Below are positions 52,207-60,930 of a DNA stretch of 64,000 nt, one piece after another (positions within the stretch are counted from its first letter, which is position 1; each line of letters starts with the position of its first letter). The position numbers and the translations under genes are program-made. The stretch lies in contig CALEYW010000080.1 of the NCBI GenBank assembly GCA_937927945.1, forward strand, positions 57,290 to 121,289. The letters run 5' to 3'. Below the pieces are notes generated by a model. The model had not been told where the DNA came from. It saw only the letters and a list, made by a program, of their open reading frames with translations, and searched no databases. Origin of the DNA: an uncultured candidate division WPS-2 bacterium (GTDB lineage: Bacteria > Vulcanimicrobiota > Vulcanimicrobiia > Vulcanimicrobiales > Vulcanimicrobiaceae).

Positions 52207-53007
52207 TTACAGGAGGCTTCCCTGCTCGGCCGGTGGGATCGTAGCGGTTGCGGCGCGTTCGAGGAGCGCGGCGCGGCGGCGTTTGAGCAGGCTGCGTTCT
52301 TCGGCGCCGAGGTCGGCGATCAGCAGGTCGCGGTGCGCATCGAGATGTCGTGCGGCGAGCTCGATCCCTTGGCGCATCGCCTCCATCGTGTAGCCGGTGT
52401 AGCCGGAGTATTGCCACGCTCCACGGACGGCCATGATCTCCCACACCGAGTCGCGCAGCTCGAACTCGCCGCCGCCGACGTAGACGTCGAGCGTTCCGTC
52501 GACCGTGTCGTAGGTGATTTCGAGATATCGGCCGCCGCCGCCCCAGCGGGCCTGCGCAGCGCGCGTACCGGCTTTTTCGGTGATCGTGCGGCGGAAGCCG
52601 AGCGAACCGAGAAAATCGAACCGTTCGTCGATCGTGGCGTAGAATCGCGTGATGCGAGCGCGTGCCGATTCTTCCGCGTCGCCCTCGTCCGGCGGAGCCG
52701 GAACCGACGTTCGGCCCCATTCCGAGAGCACGTAGCGCGCGGTCAGCGAACGGCTCGCCGCTTCCACCAGAATCGCCTTCGCGACGCGCGGGCGGTGCGG
52801 CAGCAGCGCCGCCGCGGCGTCGACCCGGATGCGATCGTCGGGGTCTTCGAGCAGCCGCGCGAACGCGTCGATCCCGCGATCGCCCTCGCGAAAGATGCGC
52901 AGATGCAGGGATTCGAGCGTGCCGAACAGCTCACCGGCTTTCGACGAAGTCTCAGCCGCATAGCGCTGCTTGTCGATGTCTCGCCATTGATGGACGAGGC
53001 GGTCCAC
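52207..53007 (-). CDS. DUF2019/HEAT-like protein with unknown C-terminal domain
   Basis: About 266 residues. The N-terminal part, VDRLVHQWRDIDKQRYAAET and EGDRGIDAFARLLEDPDDRIRVDAAAALLPHRP, is a HEAT-like DUF2019 helical repeat. The second half (from about 130) is a beta-rich domain with RYLEITYDTVDGTLDVYVGGG and WQYSGYTGY; unknown family. The start is uncertain: GTG 53007, or CTG 53022 overlapping the upstream stop. No ATG is available. No catalytic motif seen. Confidence 0.7.
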   Translation of the reverse strand: MDRLVHQWRDIDKQRYAAETSSKAGELFGTLESLHLRIFREGDRGIDAFARLLEDPDDRIRVDAAAALLPHRPRVAKAILVEAASRSLTARYVLSEWGRTSVPAPPDEGDAEESARARITRFYATIDERFDFLGSLGFRRTITEKAGTRAAQARWGGGGRYLEITYDTVDGTLDVYVGGGEFELRDSVWEIMAVRGAWQYSGYTGYTMEAMRQGIELAARHLDAHRDLLIADLGAEERSLLKRRRAALLERAATATIPPAEQGSLL

Positions 53008-53018
53008 GTCGAAGTTGG

Positions 53019-53522
53019 TCAGATCCGTGGCTCCTCGACGGAGTAGACGCGAATTTGCGTGCGTCCGCGATGCTCGTACACCAGCGTCAGCCCCTTCGGC
53101 GTATCGTACAAGCGCGCCTCGGGCGGAACGTGCAGCCGGTCCGCGCCACGAGCGACCAAGATGTCGTGCGCGCGGACCGTCACGAGGCAGTTGCCGCGAT
53201 GGAGCGTCGTGCCGGGTGCGATCCGCAGCCGCGCCGGCGGCAAGTCGCGGGTGAGCTGCGCCGCCTTGCCGCTGACCGACTGCTGCTGCACGAAGCAGCT
53301 CGGCAGCGCGCTGAGCACCCACGGCCCTTCGCCGGCGAAGTCGCCGAACGGCACCCCCGGAGTCTCGCCGCTGCCGCGAGTCGGCGTCGGCGTCCCGGTT
53401 GCGCGTGCCGTCACGTCGAAGTCGCGCAGCGCCGTCAGCCGATGGGCGAACACGATGCTCCCCAGCGCGACGACGATCAGCGTCGCGATGAGGTAGTAGC
53501 GTCCCATCCCCCGCAGCGGCAT
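53019..53522 (-). CDS. Membrane-anchored hypothetical protein
   Basis: 167 residues with an N-terminal membrane helix (YYLIATLIVVALGSIVFAHRL), then a Thr/Gly-rich linker (GTPTPTRGSGETPG) and an extracytoplasmic domain with two Cys residues (PSCFVQQQSV; HRGNCLVTV) that could pair. The domain reads as beta-strands ending in TLVYEHRGRTQIRVYSVEEPR. Start ATG 53522 or 53507. Between the GH130 and DUF2019 genes on the same strand. Function unknown. Confidence 0.65.
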   Translation of the reverse strand: MPLRGMGRYYLIATLIVVALGSIVFAHRLTALRDFDVTARATGTPTPTRGSGETPGVPFGDFAGEGPWVLSALPSCFVQQQSVSGKAAQLTRDLPPARLRIAPGTTLHRGNCLVTVRAHDILVARGADRLHVPPEARLYDTPKGLTLVYEHRGRTQIRVYSVEEPRI

Positions 53523-53536
53523 TGCTCCGCGGCCGG

Positions 53537-54622
53537 CTATGCGGCAGGGCCCTCCGCGTCGGCGAACCGCTCCGCCAGTTCCAGCCGGGCGCGACCGATC
53601 CGTGCGTCGGCCATCCCGTAGAAGAACTCGTACTTCCGCTCGCCGATCGTTTCGATCGCCGTCGGGAACACGACGTTGTTGACGATGCCGTGCGTCTCGT
53701 CGACGCCTTCGGGGACCATCTCCGGCGTTCGCGAGCGGTAGCGCACGATATGCGGACGCTCGAGATCGTGGACGACGAAACCCGCGCTGTACTGCATGCG
53801 GTAGGATCCGTTTCCGGCGTCTTTCGCATCGACGCCGTGAAAGATCGAGAACCAGCCCTCCGCGATGCGCACCGGCGGGGTGCCCGCGCCGGTCTTGATG
53901 CGGCACCACGGCGAGTCCGGCACCAGCACGAGCGCGCTCTCGCTCACGTCGAGCAGCTTGTTCACGTCGCGGAGCACGGGCTCGAGCGGGATGTATCCGA
54001 TGCGCGTGCACTCGCGCTCCGCCGGCGAGAGGTCGAGCAGCGTCGGGATCGCGCCGCGGCCATCCATCGTCGAGAGACGCAGCATCGGCCGGTGGTAGAG
54101 CGCGAGCGAACGGACGCCGTCGGGCGAGAGCACGGGCTCAGGGAAGAACACGCCGTCCTTGTCGTCGCCTTGATGGAGCGTCGGCGCGAAACGCACCAAG
54201 CCCAGGCGTTCCCAACGGTATCCGTCCTGCGAGAGCGCGACCGCGATGCGCGGGCCGTCCGGCCCGAACGCGGTGTACGCCATCGCATAGCGGTCGAGCA
54301 CCGGGATGAAGGTGACGCGCGGATCCTCGCAGCCCATTCCACCCGGTGCGGTGCGGAGCTCGTACGGGGCCTGCGGCTCGAGCGCGAAGCCCAGCCGCTC
54401 GAAGGTCAGCGCGTCGCCGTCGCGCGTGCCGCGGCACAGCCCGACCCGCGACACGTTGCCCCGCGCCACGGCGCGTGGGTAGAGCAGCAGTGTTCCGTCG
54501 CGGGCGGTCGCGCTCGCCGGGTTGAGGACGCCCTCGATCTCCTCGGCAGAACCGTCCGGGCTCAGCACGACGCCGAGGCGGGTGATCTTTCCCTCGAAAC
54601 GGGTCAGGGTGTCGAGCATCAC
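53537..54622 (-). CDS. Glycoside hydrolase family 130-like protein (beta-mannoside phosphorylase family)
   Basis: 361 residues; five-bladed beta-propeller family. Signature segments: VLNPASATARDGTLLLYPRAV, GGMGCEDPRVTFI, YTAFGPDGPRIAVALSQDGYRW, KDGVFFPEPV and EGWFSIFHGVD, which are the GH130 active-site strands. Members phosphorolyse or hydrolyse beta-mannosides. No mannan-use neighbours are present, so the substrate is open. The ORF has GTG-ATG at its start (54622/54619), overlapping the alanine racemase stop. Confidence 0.88.
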   Translation of the reverse strand: MMLDTLTRFEGKITRLGVVLSPDGSAEEIEGVLNPASATARDGTLLLYPRAVARGNVSRVGLCRGTRDGDALTFERLGFALEPQAPYELRTAPGGMGCEDPRVTFIPVLDRYAMAYTAFGPDGPRIAVALSQDGYRWERLGLVRFAPTLHQGDDKDGVFFPEPVLSPDGVRSLALYHRPMLRLSTMDGRGAIPTLLDLSPAERECTRIGYIPLEPVLRDVNKLLDVSESALVLVPDSPWCRIKTGAGTPPVRIAEGWFSIFHGVDAKDAGNGSYRMQYSAGFVVHDLERPHIVRYRSRTPEMVPEGVDETHGIVNNVVFPTAIETIGERKYEFFYGMADARIGRARLELAERFADAEGPAA

Positions 54623-55590
54623 CGTGGAGCCAACCCTACCACGAGCTCATGCGGGCTGATCCCCGCCCGCGCCGCAAGCGCATCCACATCGTCGGACTCG
54701 CCGATTAGTTCGCACGGGTCCCGTTCTTCGCTCGTCAAGCGCACTGTATACTGCATACCTACCGAAAGGATATCGGCACTCCCGGCAATTCCCCGCGGGA
54801 GCCCATCTCCGTAGCCGCAACGCAATACGACCGCGGTACGGTTCGCCGGGATCGGTGTATCACCGTACCCGGCCCACGCGCGCTCGCCCGGACCGAACCG
54901 GAGGACGACCGGCGCATCGACCCGCAGCGCGCAGGCCACATCGACCGAGGCCCCGAGCCGCGAGCCGAACAGGCCGACGCCGACCCGCAAGCGATCGAAC
55001 GCGAGTCCGCGGCGCGCGCCGGCGGTGGCCGCAGCGTCGAGCGAGACGACCCGGACTCCGGCCGCCTCGAACGCGCGCTGTGCCGCCACGAAGCCGTCGA
55101 GGATGGCGCCGCTGCGTGCGGCGGACGAAAGGTGGGTCCACAACTCGACCGCGAGTCCCGCCTCGGCGACCGCGATCGCGAAGGACGGCGCGTCCGGCGG
55201 CGCGATGGCGTACCAGCCGCCGGCGTCGAGCACGCCGACCCGCACGGTCAGGCCGCCGCGGCGGCCGGCCTCGGCCGACGCCTCGGCGAGTGCGGCGCGC
55301 GTCGAAACGTTGGCGATGCCCCCGAGATCGAGCACGCGCCCGAGCATCCCGGGCGGCGCGTCGCTCAAGAGCCGAACGGGCTTCTCCGTCGCCGGCCGCA
55401 GGGCGGCGAGCTCGTCGAGGTCGCCGACCACATAGGACTCGACGACCCCGTCGAGCTCGCGCGCGAGCCGCCGCGCGCCCCAGCCGTACCCGTCGTTCTT
55501 GAGCACCGCCGCCACCGGCGCTCCGAGCGCGGCGAACGCTGCGACGTTCGCCCGCAGGACGCCGCCGTCGAGCCGCTTGTCCGGCCCCAC
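54619..55590 (-). CDS. alr: Alanine racemase
   Basis: 323 residues, GTG at 55590; somewhat shorter than the usual 360-380. PLP Lys in AAVLKNDGYGWGARRLA (KANAYGHG equivalent). The second catalytic Tyr is probably that in RAWAGYGDTPI. The C-terminal VVLRCGYGDGLPRG and a degenerate GRVSMD segment (ILSVGMQ) follow. Supplies D-Ala for peptidoglycan. Divergence at the PLP motif and the short loops make a related amino-acid racemase possible. GTG shares one base with the upstream lipoprotein stop (TAGTG). Confidence 0.85.
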   Translation of the reverse strand: MGPDKRLDGGVLRANVAAFAALGAPVAAVLKNDGYGWGARRLARELDGVVESYVVGDLDELAALRPATEKPVRLLSDAPPGMLGRVLDLGGIANVSTRAALAEASAEAGRRGGLTVRVGVLDAGGWYAIAPPDAPSFAIAVAEAGLAVELWTHLSSAARSGAILDGFVAAQRAFEAAGVRVVSLDAAATAGARRGLAFDRLRVGVGLFGSRLGASVDVACALRVDAPVVLRFGPGERAWAGYGDTPIPANRTAVVLRCGYGDGLPRGIAGSADILSVGMQYTVRLTSEERDPCELIGESDDVDALAARAGISPHELVVGLAPR

Positions 55591-56027
55591 TACCGTAAGG
55601 TCGTCGAGGCGATCGCCTCGCCGGACGGGGAGACCACCTCCACCTTCGAGCCGGTCCGGTACACGGCGTTGGGGACGATCCACATCGTGTACGTCCGGTA
55701 CTCTCTGGGAGCCGGCTCGCCGCCGTCCAGCGGCGGCCGCTCGAAGGCGACGATGCGCACCCGGTCGCTGTTGGCCCGGATCGATTCGACGACTTGGGTG
55801 TAGCCGGTTTCCTTGTGCGGACCCATCAGGAGCACGACGGCGAACTCCTTGCGGAAATCGACCGAGCCGGCGACCCCGATCGCGTCGAGCGCGCGGTGGT
55901 CGCGCACGACGACAACCTCCCGGGGCCCCACCGTCGGTGTGGTCCCGGACCGAACCTGATTGACCCGCACCTCGCGACAGCCGACAAGAGCGACGGCTAG
56001 CGCGAGGGCGGCGAGAACACGCCGCAT
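55590..56027 (-). CDS. Small lipoprotein, unknown (protease-complex-inhibitor-like)
   Basis: 145 residues from ATG 56027. Lipoprotein signal RRVLAALALAVALVGC. The mature part (REVVVVRDHRALDAIG, KEFAVVLLMGPHKETGYTQVVESI, EYRTYTMWIVPNAVYRTG) resembles small beta-rich PrcB-like lipoproteins (GxKPTGGY-like motif here as GPHKETGYTQ); that comparison is tentative. Co-directional and overlapping with alr. Confidence 0.7.
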   Translation of the reverse strand: MRRVLAALALAVALVGCREVRVNQVRSGTTPTVGPREVVVVRDHRALDAIGVAGSVDFRKEFAVVLLMGPHKETGYTQVVESIRANSDRVRIVAFERPPLDGGEPAPREYRTYTMWIVPNAVYRTGSKVEVVSPSGEAIASTTLR

Positions 56028-56094
56028 CGGGACCGAGCGTTCGACGGTCGCTGCCGAGGATACCCCGCGCCTGCGACGGAAGTCTGAGCATCCA

Positions 56095-56787
56095 ATGCTG
56101 AGCCTGTTGCCGCTCGTCGTGGCTTTGGCGAGCAATCCGTCTCCGGCGCCGGCTTCGACCGCGCGGCCGACCCCGCTCACCGAGATCGGGCGCGTCCGAA
56201 CGACGCCGATCTGCACGACGATCGTCGTGCATGCGAACGGCGCGATCACCTCGGCTCTCGACAACGACCGCACGATGGCGATCCTGACGACGAACTTGCG
56301 CAACACCGACTTCGATCGGCTCAATAGCCTGCAGCGCCGCAACGCGATCGAAGATCTGATGAAGCAAGCCGGGGCCGTCCGCCAGAACGGCAAGGCCGCC
56401 GACGGTGAGATCAAACAGCTGCGCGCGTTTGCGCTCGCGTCGACCGATCCGCAGCGCAAAGCCGAGCTGAAAGCGTTCACCGACGCGCTCGGCGGCGCGA
56501 TCTATCGCCAAACCAAGGCCGCCAACGAGTTCATGCGCGACGTGACGATCATGCAGGGCCGCGAAGACGCCAAAGAAGCGCGCGACATTCAGAGCCGCGA
56601 CAACCCCGTGCCGGACGCCGGAGCGATGGCGGCCGGGGGGCGTGTAGCACTCCTCCCGGATCCGCCGAGGAGTTACAATCGGACGATGCGCTCGGTCGCC
56701 GACGATTTGACCGACCTCTCGACCGCGATCTCGGCCGACGAGGGCATCGCCGCCGACCACAGCATCGCTGCGACGTCCGGCTGTTGA
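56095..56787 (+). CDS. Secreted helical protein, unknown
   Basis: 230 residues from ATG 56095. Short hydrophobic N-terminus (LSLLPLVVALASNPSPAPAS), compatible with a signal peptide, followed by a mainly helical protein (LNSLQRRNAIEDLMKQAGAV, TDPQRKAELKAFTDALGGAIYRQ) with one CTTIVVHANGAI strand. It ends in a Cys (AATSGC). No family recognised. Its start region diverges from the lipoprotein gene with a 67-base gap. Confidence 0.65.
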   Translation: MLSLLPLVVALASNPSPAPASTARPTPLTEIGRVRTTPICTTIVVHANGAITSALDNDRTMAILTTNLRNTDFDRLNSLQRRNAIEDLMKQAGAVRQNGKAADGEIKQLRAFALASTDPQRKAELKAFTDALGGAIYRQTKAANEFMRDVTIMQGREDAKEARDIQSRDNPVPDAGAMAAGGRVALLPDPPRSYNRTMRSVADDLTDLSTAISADEGIAADHSIAATSGC

Positions 56788-56832
56788 CGACCTGAGTCGT
56801 TTCGCCGGATATCCTAGCGCGGTACGCTCCAT

Positions 56833-57765
56833 ATGATGTTCCGGGCCTTTTCGATCGCGGCGGCCGCCGCGGCATTCCTGGTTGTCGTCCTCGGCAGCTG
56901 GGTGCGCATCAACGGCGCTGGGATGACCTGCCCCGATTGGCCGCTGTGCCATGGGGCGCTGATCCCGTCGCTGACCGGCGGCGTGGTGTTGGAGTGGTCG
57001 CACCGCCTGCTTGCGCTCGTGACCGGTGTGCTGGTCCTGCCGGCGCTCTGGACCGGCTGGCAGGCTCGCAAGCTGATCGGCGGCGTGAGCGTGACGCTCG
57101 CCTACATCGTGGCGATCTACGTCCTCCAAGTCGCCCTAGGCGGCCTGACGGTCGCGCTTTCGAACACCCCCTGGTCGGTCGTCGTCCACTGGGGAACCGC
57201 GATGCTGCTGCTGGCCGGACTCATCCCGCTCGCGCTGCTCGCGATCGTCGCGCCGCGCCGCGTGGCCGTGCGGCATTCGCTGCTCGGCGGCGTGCTGACC
57301 GCTTGCGCGGCGCTAGCATTCTTCACCATGCTGGCCGGCTCGTTCGTCAGCTCCAGCGGCGCCGGTCTCGCCTGCACGACGCTGCCGGGCTGCGACGGCG
57401 GTTCCTGGACCGGCGTGGGACCCGCGCAGTTGGCGCAGATGACGCATCGCTGGATCGCCGCCGGGTGCTTCGCGTTCGCCACCCTCGCCGCATACATGGC
57501 GACGTTCGGAACGACCGCGCGCGTGCGCAGCGCGACGCTGCTGGCCTTCGCGCTCATCGTGCTGCAGGTGATGCTCGGGTTCGCCAACGTCGCATGGCAA
57601 TTGCCGACCGCACTGCGTGAAGCGCACGCTGCGAACGCCTGCGCGGTCTTCGTCGCGTTCGTCGCGGCGCTGGTGTTCGCAGCGATCGACGGAACAGCCC
57701 CGGTCGCCGTGCGCGCAGACGAGCTCCGCGTGCGGGGCGGCGCGACCGAAGGGCGAACGCCGTGA
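56833..57765 (+). CDS. ctaA: Heme A synthase (COX15/CtaA family)
   Basis: 310 residues, eight hydrophobic helices. Oxidises the C8 methyl of heme O to heme A for cytochrome oxidase. Signature GSWVRINGAGMTCPDWPLCHG at the N-terminus, EWSHRLLALVTGVLVL with a heme-ligand His, VVHWGTAMLLL, and in the second half SSGAGLACTTLPGCDG and MTHRWIAAGC. Two Cys pairs (TCPDWPLC and ACTTLPGC) are present. The end overlaps ctaB by 4 bases. Confidence 0.95.
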   Translation: MMFRAFSIAAAAAAFLVVVLGSWVRINGAGMTCPDWPLCHGALIPSLTGGVVLEWSHRLLALVTGVLVLPALWTGWQARKLIGGVSVTLAYIVAIYVLQVALGGLTVALSNTPWSVVVHWGTAMLLLAGLIPLALLAIVAPRRVAVRHSLLGGVLTACAALAFFTMLAGSFVSSSGAGLACTTLPGCDGGSWTGVGPAQLAQMTHRWIAAGCFAFATLAAYMATFGTTARVRSATLLAFALIVLQVMLGFANVAWQLPTALREAHAANACAVFVAFVAALVFAAIDGTAPVAVRADELRVRGGATEGRTP

Positions 57766-58691
57766 GCTCGACGCTTGCGCGGGTCGAAGGCACCGCGCTG
57801 CCCGGCACACGGAACGGCTGGCGAGGCGCCGCCGGCGACTACTACGAGCTGACCAAGCCGCGCATCATCTATCTGCTGCTGGTGACGACGCTGGCCGCGA
57901 TGATCATGGCGGCACGCGGGATTCCGAATCTCGCGCTGGTGTTCTGGACGCTGTTCGGCGGAGCGCTCTCGGCGGCATCGGCGGGCGCCATCAACTGCGT
58001 GTGGGACCGCGACATCGACCGGCTGATGACGCGCACGAAGTCGCGACCGGTCGCGCGCGGCGCGATCTCGGCGCGCAACGCGCTCGTCTTTGCCGTCGTC
58101 GCGCAAGCGATCGGCTTCGCCGTGCTGTACGATTTCGCGAACCCGCTCGCCGCCTGGCTCTCGCTCGCCGGCAACGCGTACTACGTCGTCATCTACACGA
58201 TGTGGCTCAAGCGCATCACGCCGCTCAACATCGTGATCGGCGGAGCCGCCGGCGCCGTGCCGCCGCTGGTCGGCTGGGCGGCCGTGACGCATCACCTGGG
58301 GTCGCCGGCGTTCGCGCTTTTCGCCGTCATCTTCCTGTGGACGCCGCCGCATTTCTGGGCGCTCTCGCTGATGACGAACACAGACTACGAAAAAGCCGGA
58401 ATTCCGATGCTGCCCAACGTGAAGGGCGTCCCGCGCACCAAACGCGAGATCATGGTGTACTCGCTGGTGCTGGTCGGCGTCTCGCTCGCGTTCTTCCCGC
58501 TGCACGTTCTCGGCCCGTGCTACGGCGGCTGCGCGCTCGTCCTCGGGGGCGTCTTCCTATGGGATGCGTGGAAGGTCGGCGGCGATTCGACCAAACGCTA
58601 CGCGCGCGTCCTCTTCAAGTATTCGCTGCTGTATCTTGCGCTGATGTGCGTCGCGATGGTCGTCGACCGCGTGATCCCGCACGCAGCATAG
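57762..58691 (+). CDS. ctaB: Protoheme IX farnesyltransferase (heme O synthase)
   Basis: 309 residues, GTG start overlapping ctaA. UbiA-superfamily prenyltransferase: DYYELTKPRIIYLLLVTTLAAMI, first Asp-rich motif NCVWDRDIDRLMTRTKSRPVA, second motif region FLWTPPHFWALSLMTNTDYEKAGIPMLPNVKG. Adds the farnesyl chain to heme B. With ctaA and a SCO1 protein nearby it indicates a heme-copper (aa3-type) oxidase elsewhere in the genome; no oxidase subunit gene is in this window. Confidence 0.96.
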   Translation: MSSTLARVEGTALPGTRNGWRGAAGDYYELTKPRIIYLLLVTTLAAMIMAARGIPNLALVFWTLFGGALSAASAGAINCVWDRDIDRLMTRTKSRPVARGAISARNALVFAVVAQAIGFAVLYDFANPLAAWLSLAGNAYYVVIYTMWLKRITPLNIVIGGAAGAVPPLVGWAAVTHHLGSPAFALFAVIFLWTPPHFWALSLMTNTDYEKAGIPMLPNVKGVPRTKREIMVYSLVLVGVSLAFFPLHVLGPCYGGCALVLGGVFLWDAWKVGGDSTKRYARVLFKYSLLYLALMCVAMVVDRVIPHAA

Positions 58692-58701
58692 CGCACCCAC
58701 C

Positions 58702-60108
58702 GTGGCCGCCACCGCGACGGTAGCCGGCCACCGGCTCGACCGCAGCACCGTTCCGCTCTTGATCACGCTGGGTCTGGGCGTGTTCGCCGGCGCGCTCGAC
58801 CTCGGCGTTCTCTCGCCCGCACTGCCGGCGCTCGGCGCCTCCTTCGGCGTCGGCCCGCGCGACCTCGCGTGGGTCTTCACCCTGTACTTGCTGGCGAACG
58901 TCGTCGCGATCCCGGTGATGACGAAGCTGGCCGATCGCTACGGCCGCCGCCCCATCTACATCGCCTGCGTCGCGATCTTCGCTGCCGGCAGCGTGCTGGC
59001 GATCGCCGCGCCGACGTTCGCGATCTTCCTCGTGGCGCGCGCGATTCAAGCCGCCGGCGCGGGCGGAATCTTTCCGGTCGCGACCGCGGCGATCGCAGAC
59101 CGTGTTCCGCCCGAGCGGCGCGGCGCCGCGCTCGGACTCGTAGCCGCCACCTGGGGATTGGCCGCGGTCATCGGTCCGACGATCGGCGGCCTGATCACGC
59201 ATTTCATCTCGTGGCACTGGGTGTTCGCGCTCAACGTTCCGCTGGCGCTCGTCGTGATCGTCATGGCGCGCACGACGGTCCCGAAGACGGTCGCCAACGT
59301 GCGCGGTCCACTCGACGTCGCCGGGATCGTCAGCCTGGCGATCGGTTTGCTGGCGACGATGGCGCTGCTGACGCGGCTCTACGCTGCGGGCGGCTCGGTC
59401 AGCTCCGAGGTTGCGTGGGGACTCGTCGTGGTCGCTGTCGTCGCGTACGCGATCTTCGGCATGGTGGAGCGGCGCGCGGCGCAGCCGGTGATCCCGCCGA
59501 AGTTCTTCCGCGACCGGCAGCTGCTGATCACCTACGCGCTCGAAGTGTTGATCGGCGCACTCGAGGGAGCGTTGTTCTTCATTCCCGCGGCGCTCGTCGC
59601 CGGCGAACATCTCAGCTTCGCCGCGGCAGGCGGCGTGGCGGCGCTCGGCGCGTTCTGCTTCGTCGCGGTGATCCCGCTCGCCGGACGCGCGCTCGACGCG
59701 GTCGGCAGCCGCGCGGTGCTCACCGTCGGCAGCCTGCTGACCGCGCTCGGCATGCTCGTGTTCGCGCTCGGTTTCGGTACGCTGTGGGTTGCGCTCGTCG
59801 CCATGGTCGTCGCGGGGATCGGTTTCGGCGCGCTGCTCGGCGCCCCGACTCGCTACATCATCACGAACCGCGTCGGCGCGGACCAGCGTGCCGGCGCCGT
59901 CGGTTTGCTCTCGATCATGCTGATCATCGGGCAGATCCTCGGCGGCTCGCTGGGCGGCGGCGTCGCCGACTCGCACGGCGATCCCGTCGTGGGGTATCGC
60001 ATCGCGTACCTCGTCTTCACGGCGATCGCGATCGGGGCCGCGCTGCTCACGTTCGCACTCGCCTCACGCGCCGCGGAGCGCGCCGCCGTCGCCCCCGCGA
60101 AAGCATGA
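58702..60108 (+). CDS. MFS transporter, DHA2-like drug exporter family
   Basis: 468 residues, GTG start, about 14 hydrophobic segments. N-terminal DLGVLSPALPALGASFGVGPRDLAWVFTLYLLANVVAIPVMTKLADRYGRRPIY carries the motif A (LADRYGRRP) and the usual helix-1 motif of DHA2 exporters; IQAAGAGGIFPVATAAIADR is motif C-like. Substrate unknown. Downstream of ctaB by 10 bases, probably co-transcribed. Confidence 0.9.
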   Translation: MAATATVAGHRLDRSTVPLLITLGLGVFAGALDLGVLSPALPALGASFGVGPRDLAWVFTLYLLANVVAIPVMTKLADRYGRRPIYIACVAIFAAGSVLAIAAPTFAIFLVARAIQAAGAGGIFPVATAAIADRVPPERRGAALGLVAATWGLAAVIGPTIGGLITHFISWHWVFALNVPLALVVIVMARTTVPKTVANVRGPLDVAGIVSLAIGLLATMALLTRLYAAGGSVSSEVAWGLVVVAVVAYAIFGMVERRAAQPVIPPKFFRDRQLLITYALEVLIGALEGALFFIPAALVAGEHLSFAAAGGVAALGAFCFVAVIPLAGRALDAVGSRAVLTVGSLLTALGMLVFALGFGTLWVALVAMVVAGIGFGALLGAPTRYIITNRVGADQRAGAVGLLSIMLIIGQILGGSLGGGVADSHGDPVVGYRIAYLVFTAIAIGAALLTFALASRAAERAAVAPAKA

Positions 60109-60227
60109 GCTGCGCGTCGGCACGACCCTTTAGCGTCGTTGAGTGTTCGTCGACGCAGTGAGCTCGAAAGCAAGCAGAGCAGCACATGCAGACGGAGGGG
60201 CGGCCGTGCGCCGGAAAAGCCTCCCGG

Positions 60228-60753
60228 ATGCATCGAAACACGCTGCGCGCGGCGGGTGCCGCGCTTCTGCTGTTCCTCACCCGCGCATCGGCGGGTGCGG
60301 CCGCGGACGCCGCGCCGGAACCGGAACCGACCCCGCCGCCTGGGACGACACTCGTGCGGGTGCAAGCCGGCGGCGCGCAGGTCTACGCGTGCCGTTCCGC
60401 CGCGGACGGCACCTACCAATGGACGTTGACGGGGCCGAAGGCGCCGCTCGTGAACGACGACGGGAGCGACTTCGGCATGCACAGCGCCGGACCGGCGTGG
60501 ACCGCCGTGGACGGCAGCTCGATCCGCGCCGACGGCGCACATCCGCTCGCCGTCGTCAAACGCACCGGCGCCGTGCCCGCACTGATGTTGAAGGTCATCT
60601 CGTCCAACGGCTCAGGGGCGCTCAGCGGCGTGCAGTTCGTACGCCGCGCCCGATACGGAAGGCGGCCTAGCGCCGGCGACCGGGTGTGACGCCGCGCATG
60701 CCGGCGCGACGACGGCCGTCCACTACAGCGCCGTGTACACGTTCTTTCGCTGA
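60228..60753 (+). pseudogene. DUF3455 secreted protein gene with one-base frameshift
   Basis: From ATG 60228: signal peptide (LRAAGAALLLFLTRASAGAAA), then the DUF3455 core GAQVYACRSAADGTYQWTL and GMHSAGPAWTAVDGSSIRAD. In frame one it ends early (60689). The family C-terminus, PDTEGGLAPATGCDAAHAG then VHYSAVYTFFR, is in another frame and ends with TGA at 60753. Removing one base near 60650 would restore a full-length protein. Either inactivation or sequencing error. Function of the family is unknown. Confidence 0.75.
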
Positions 60754-60930
60754 CTTACTGACGATGACTCCTCTGCCGGGCGCCCGGCGACACGCCTTCA
60801 ATTGCCATCAATGGGGCTATTCGCCGGAGCATCTGTTGGTATCTTGGACATTGAAGAGGTCGCGCTTACCTAACGAGCGCTTCAGGGCTCGAGAGCCTCG
60901 GCCAGAATCATCGGTATGAGGAGAACGGAT

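Noticed and set aside
50947..53046. 699-codon plus frame opposite prfC
   Set aside because: Shadow frame; release factor 3 GTPase motifs are on the minus strand.
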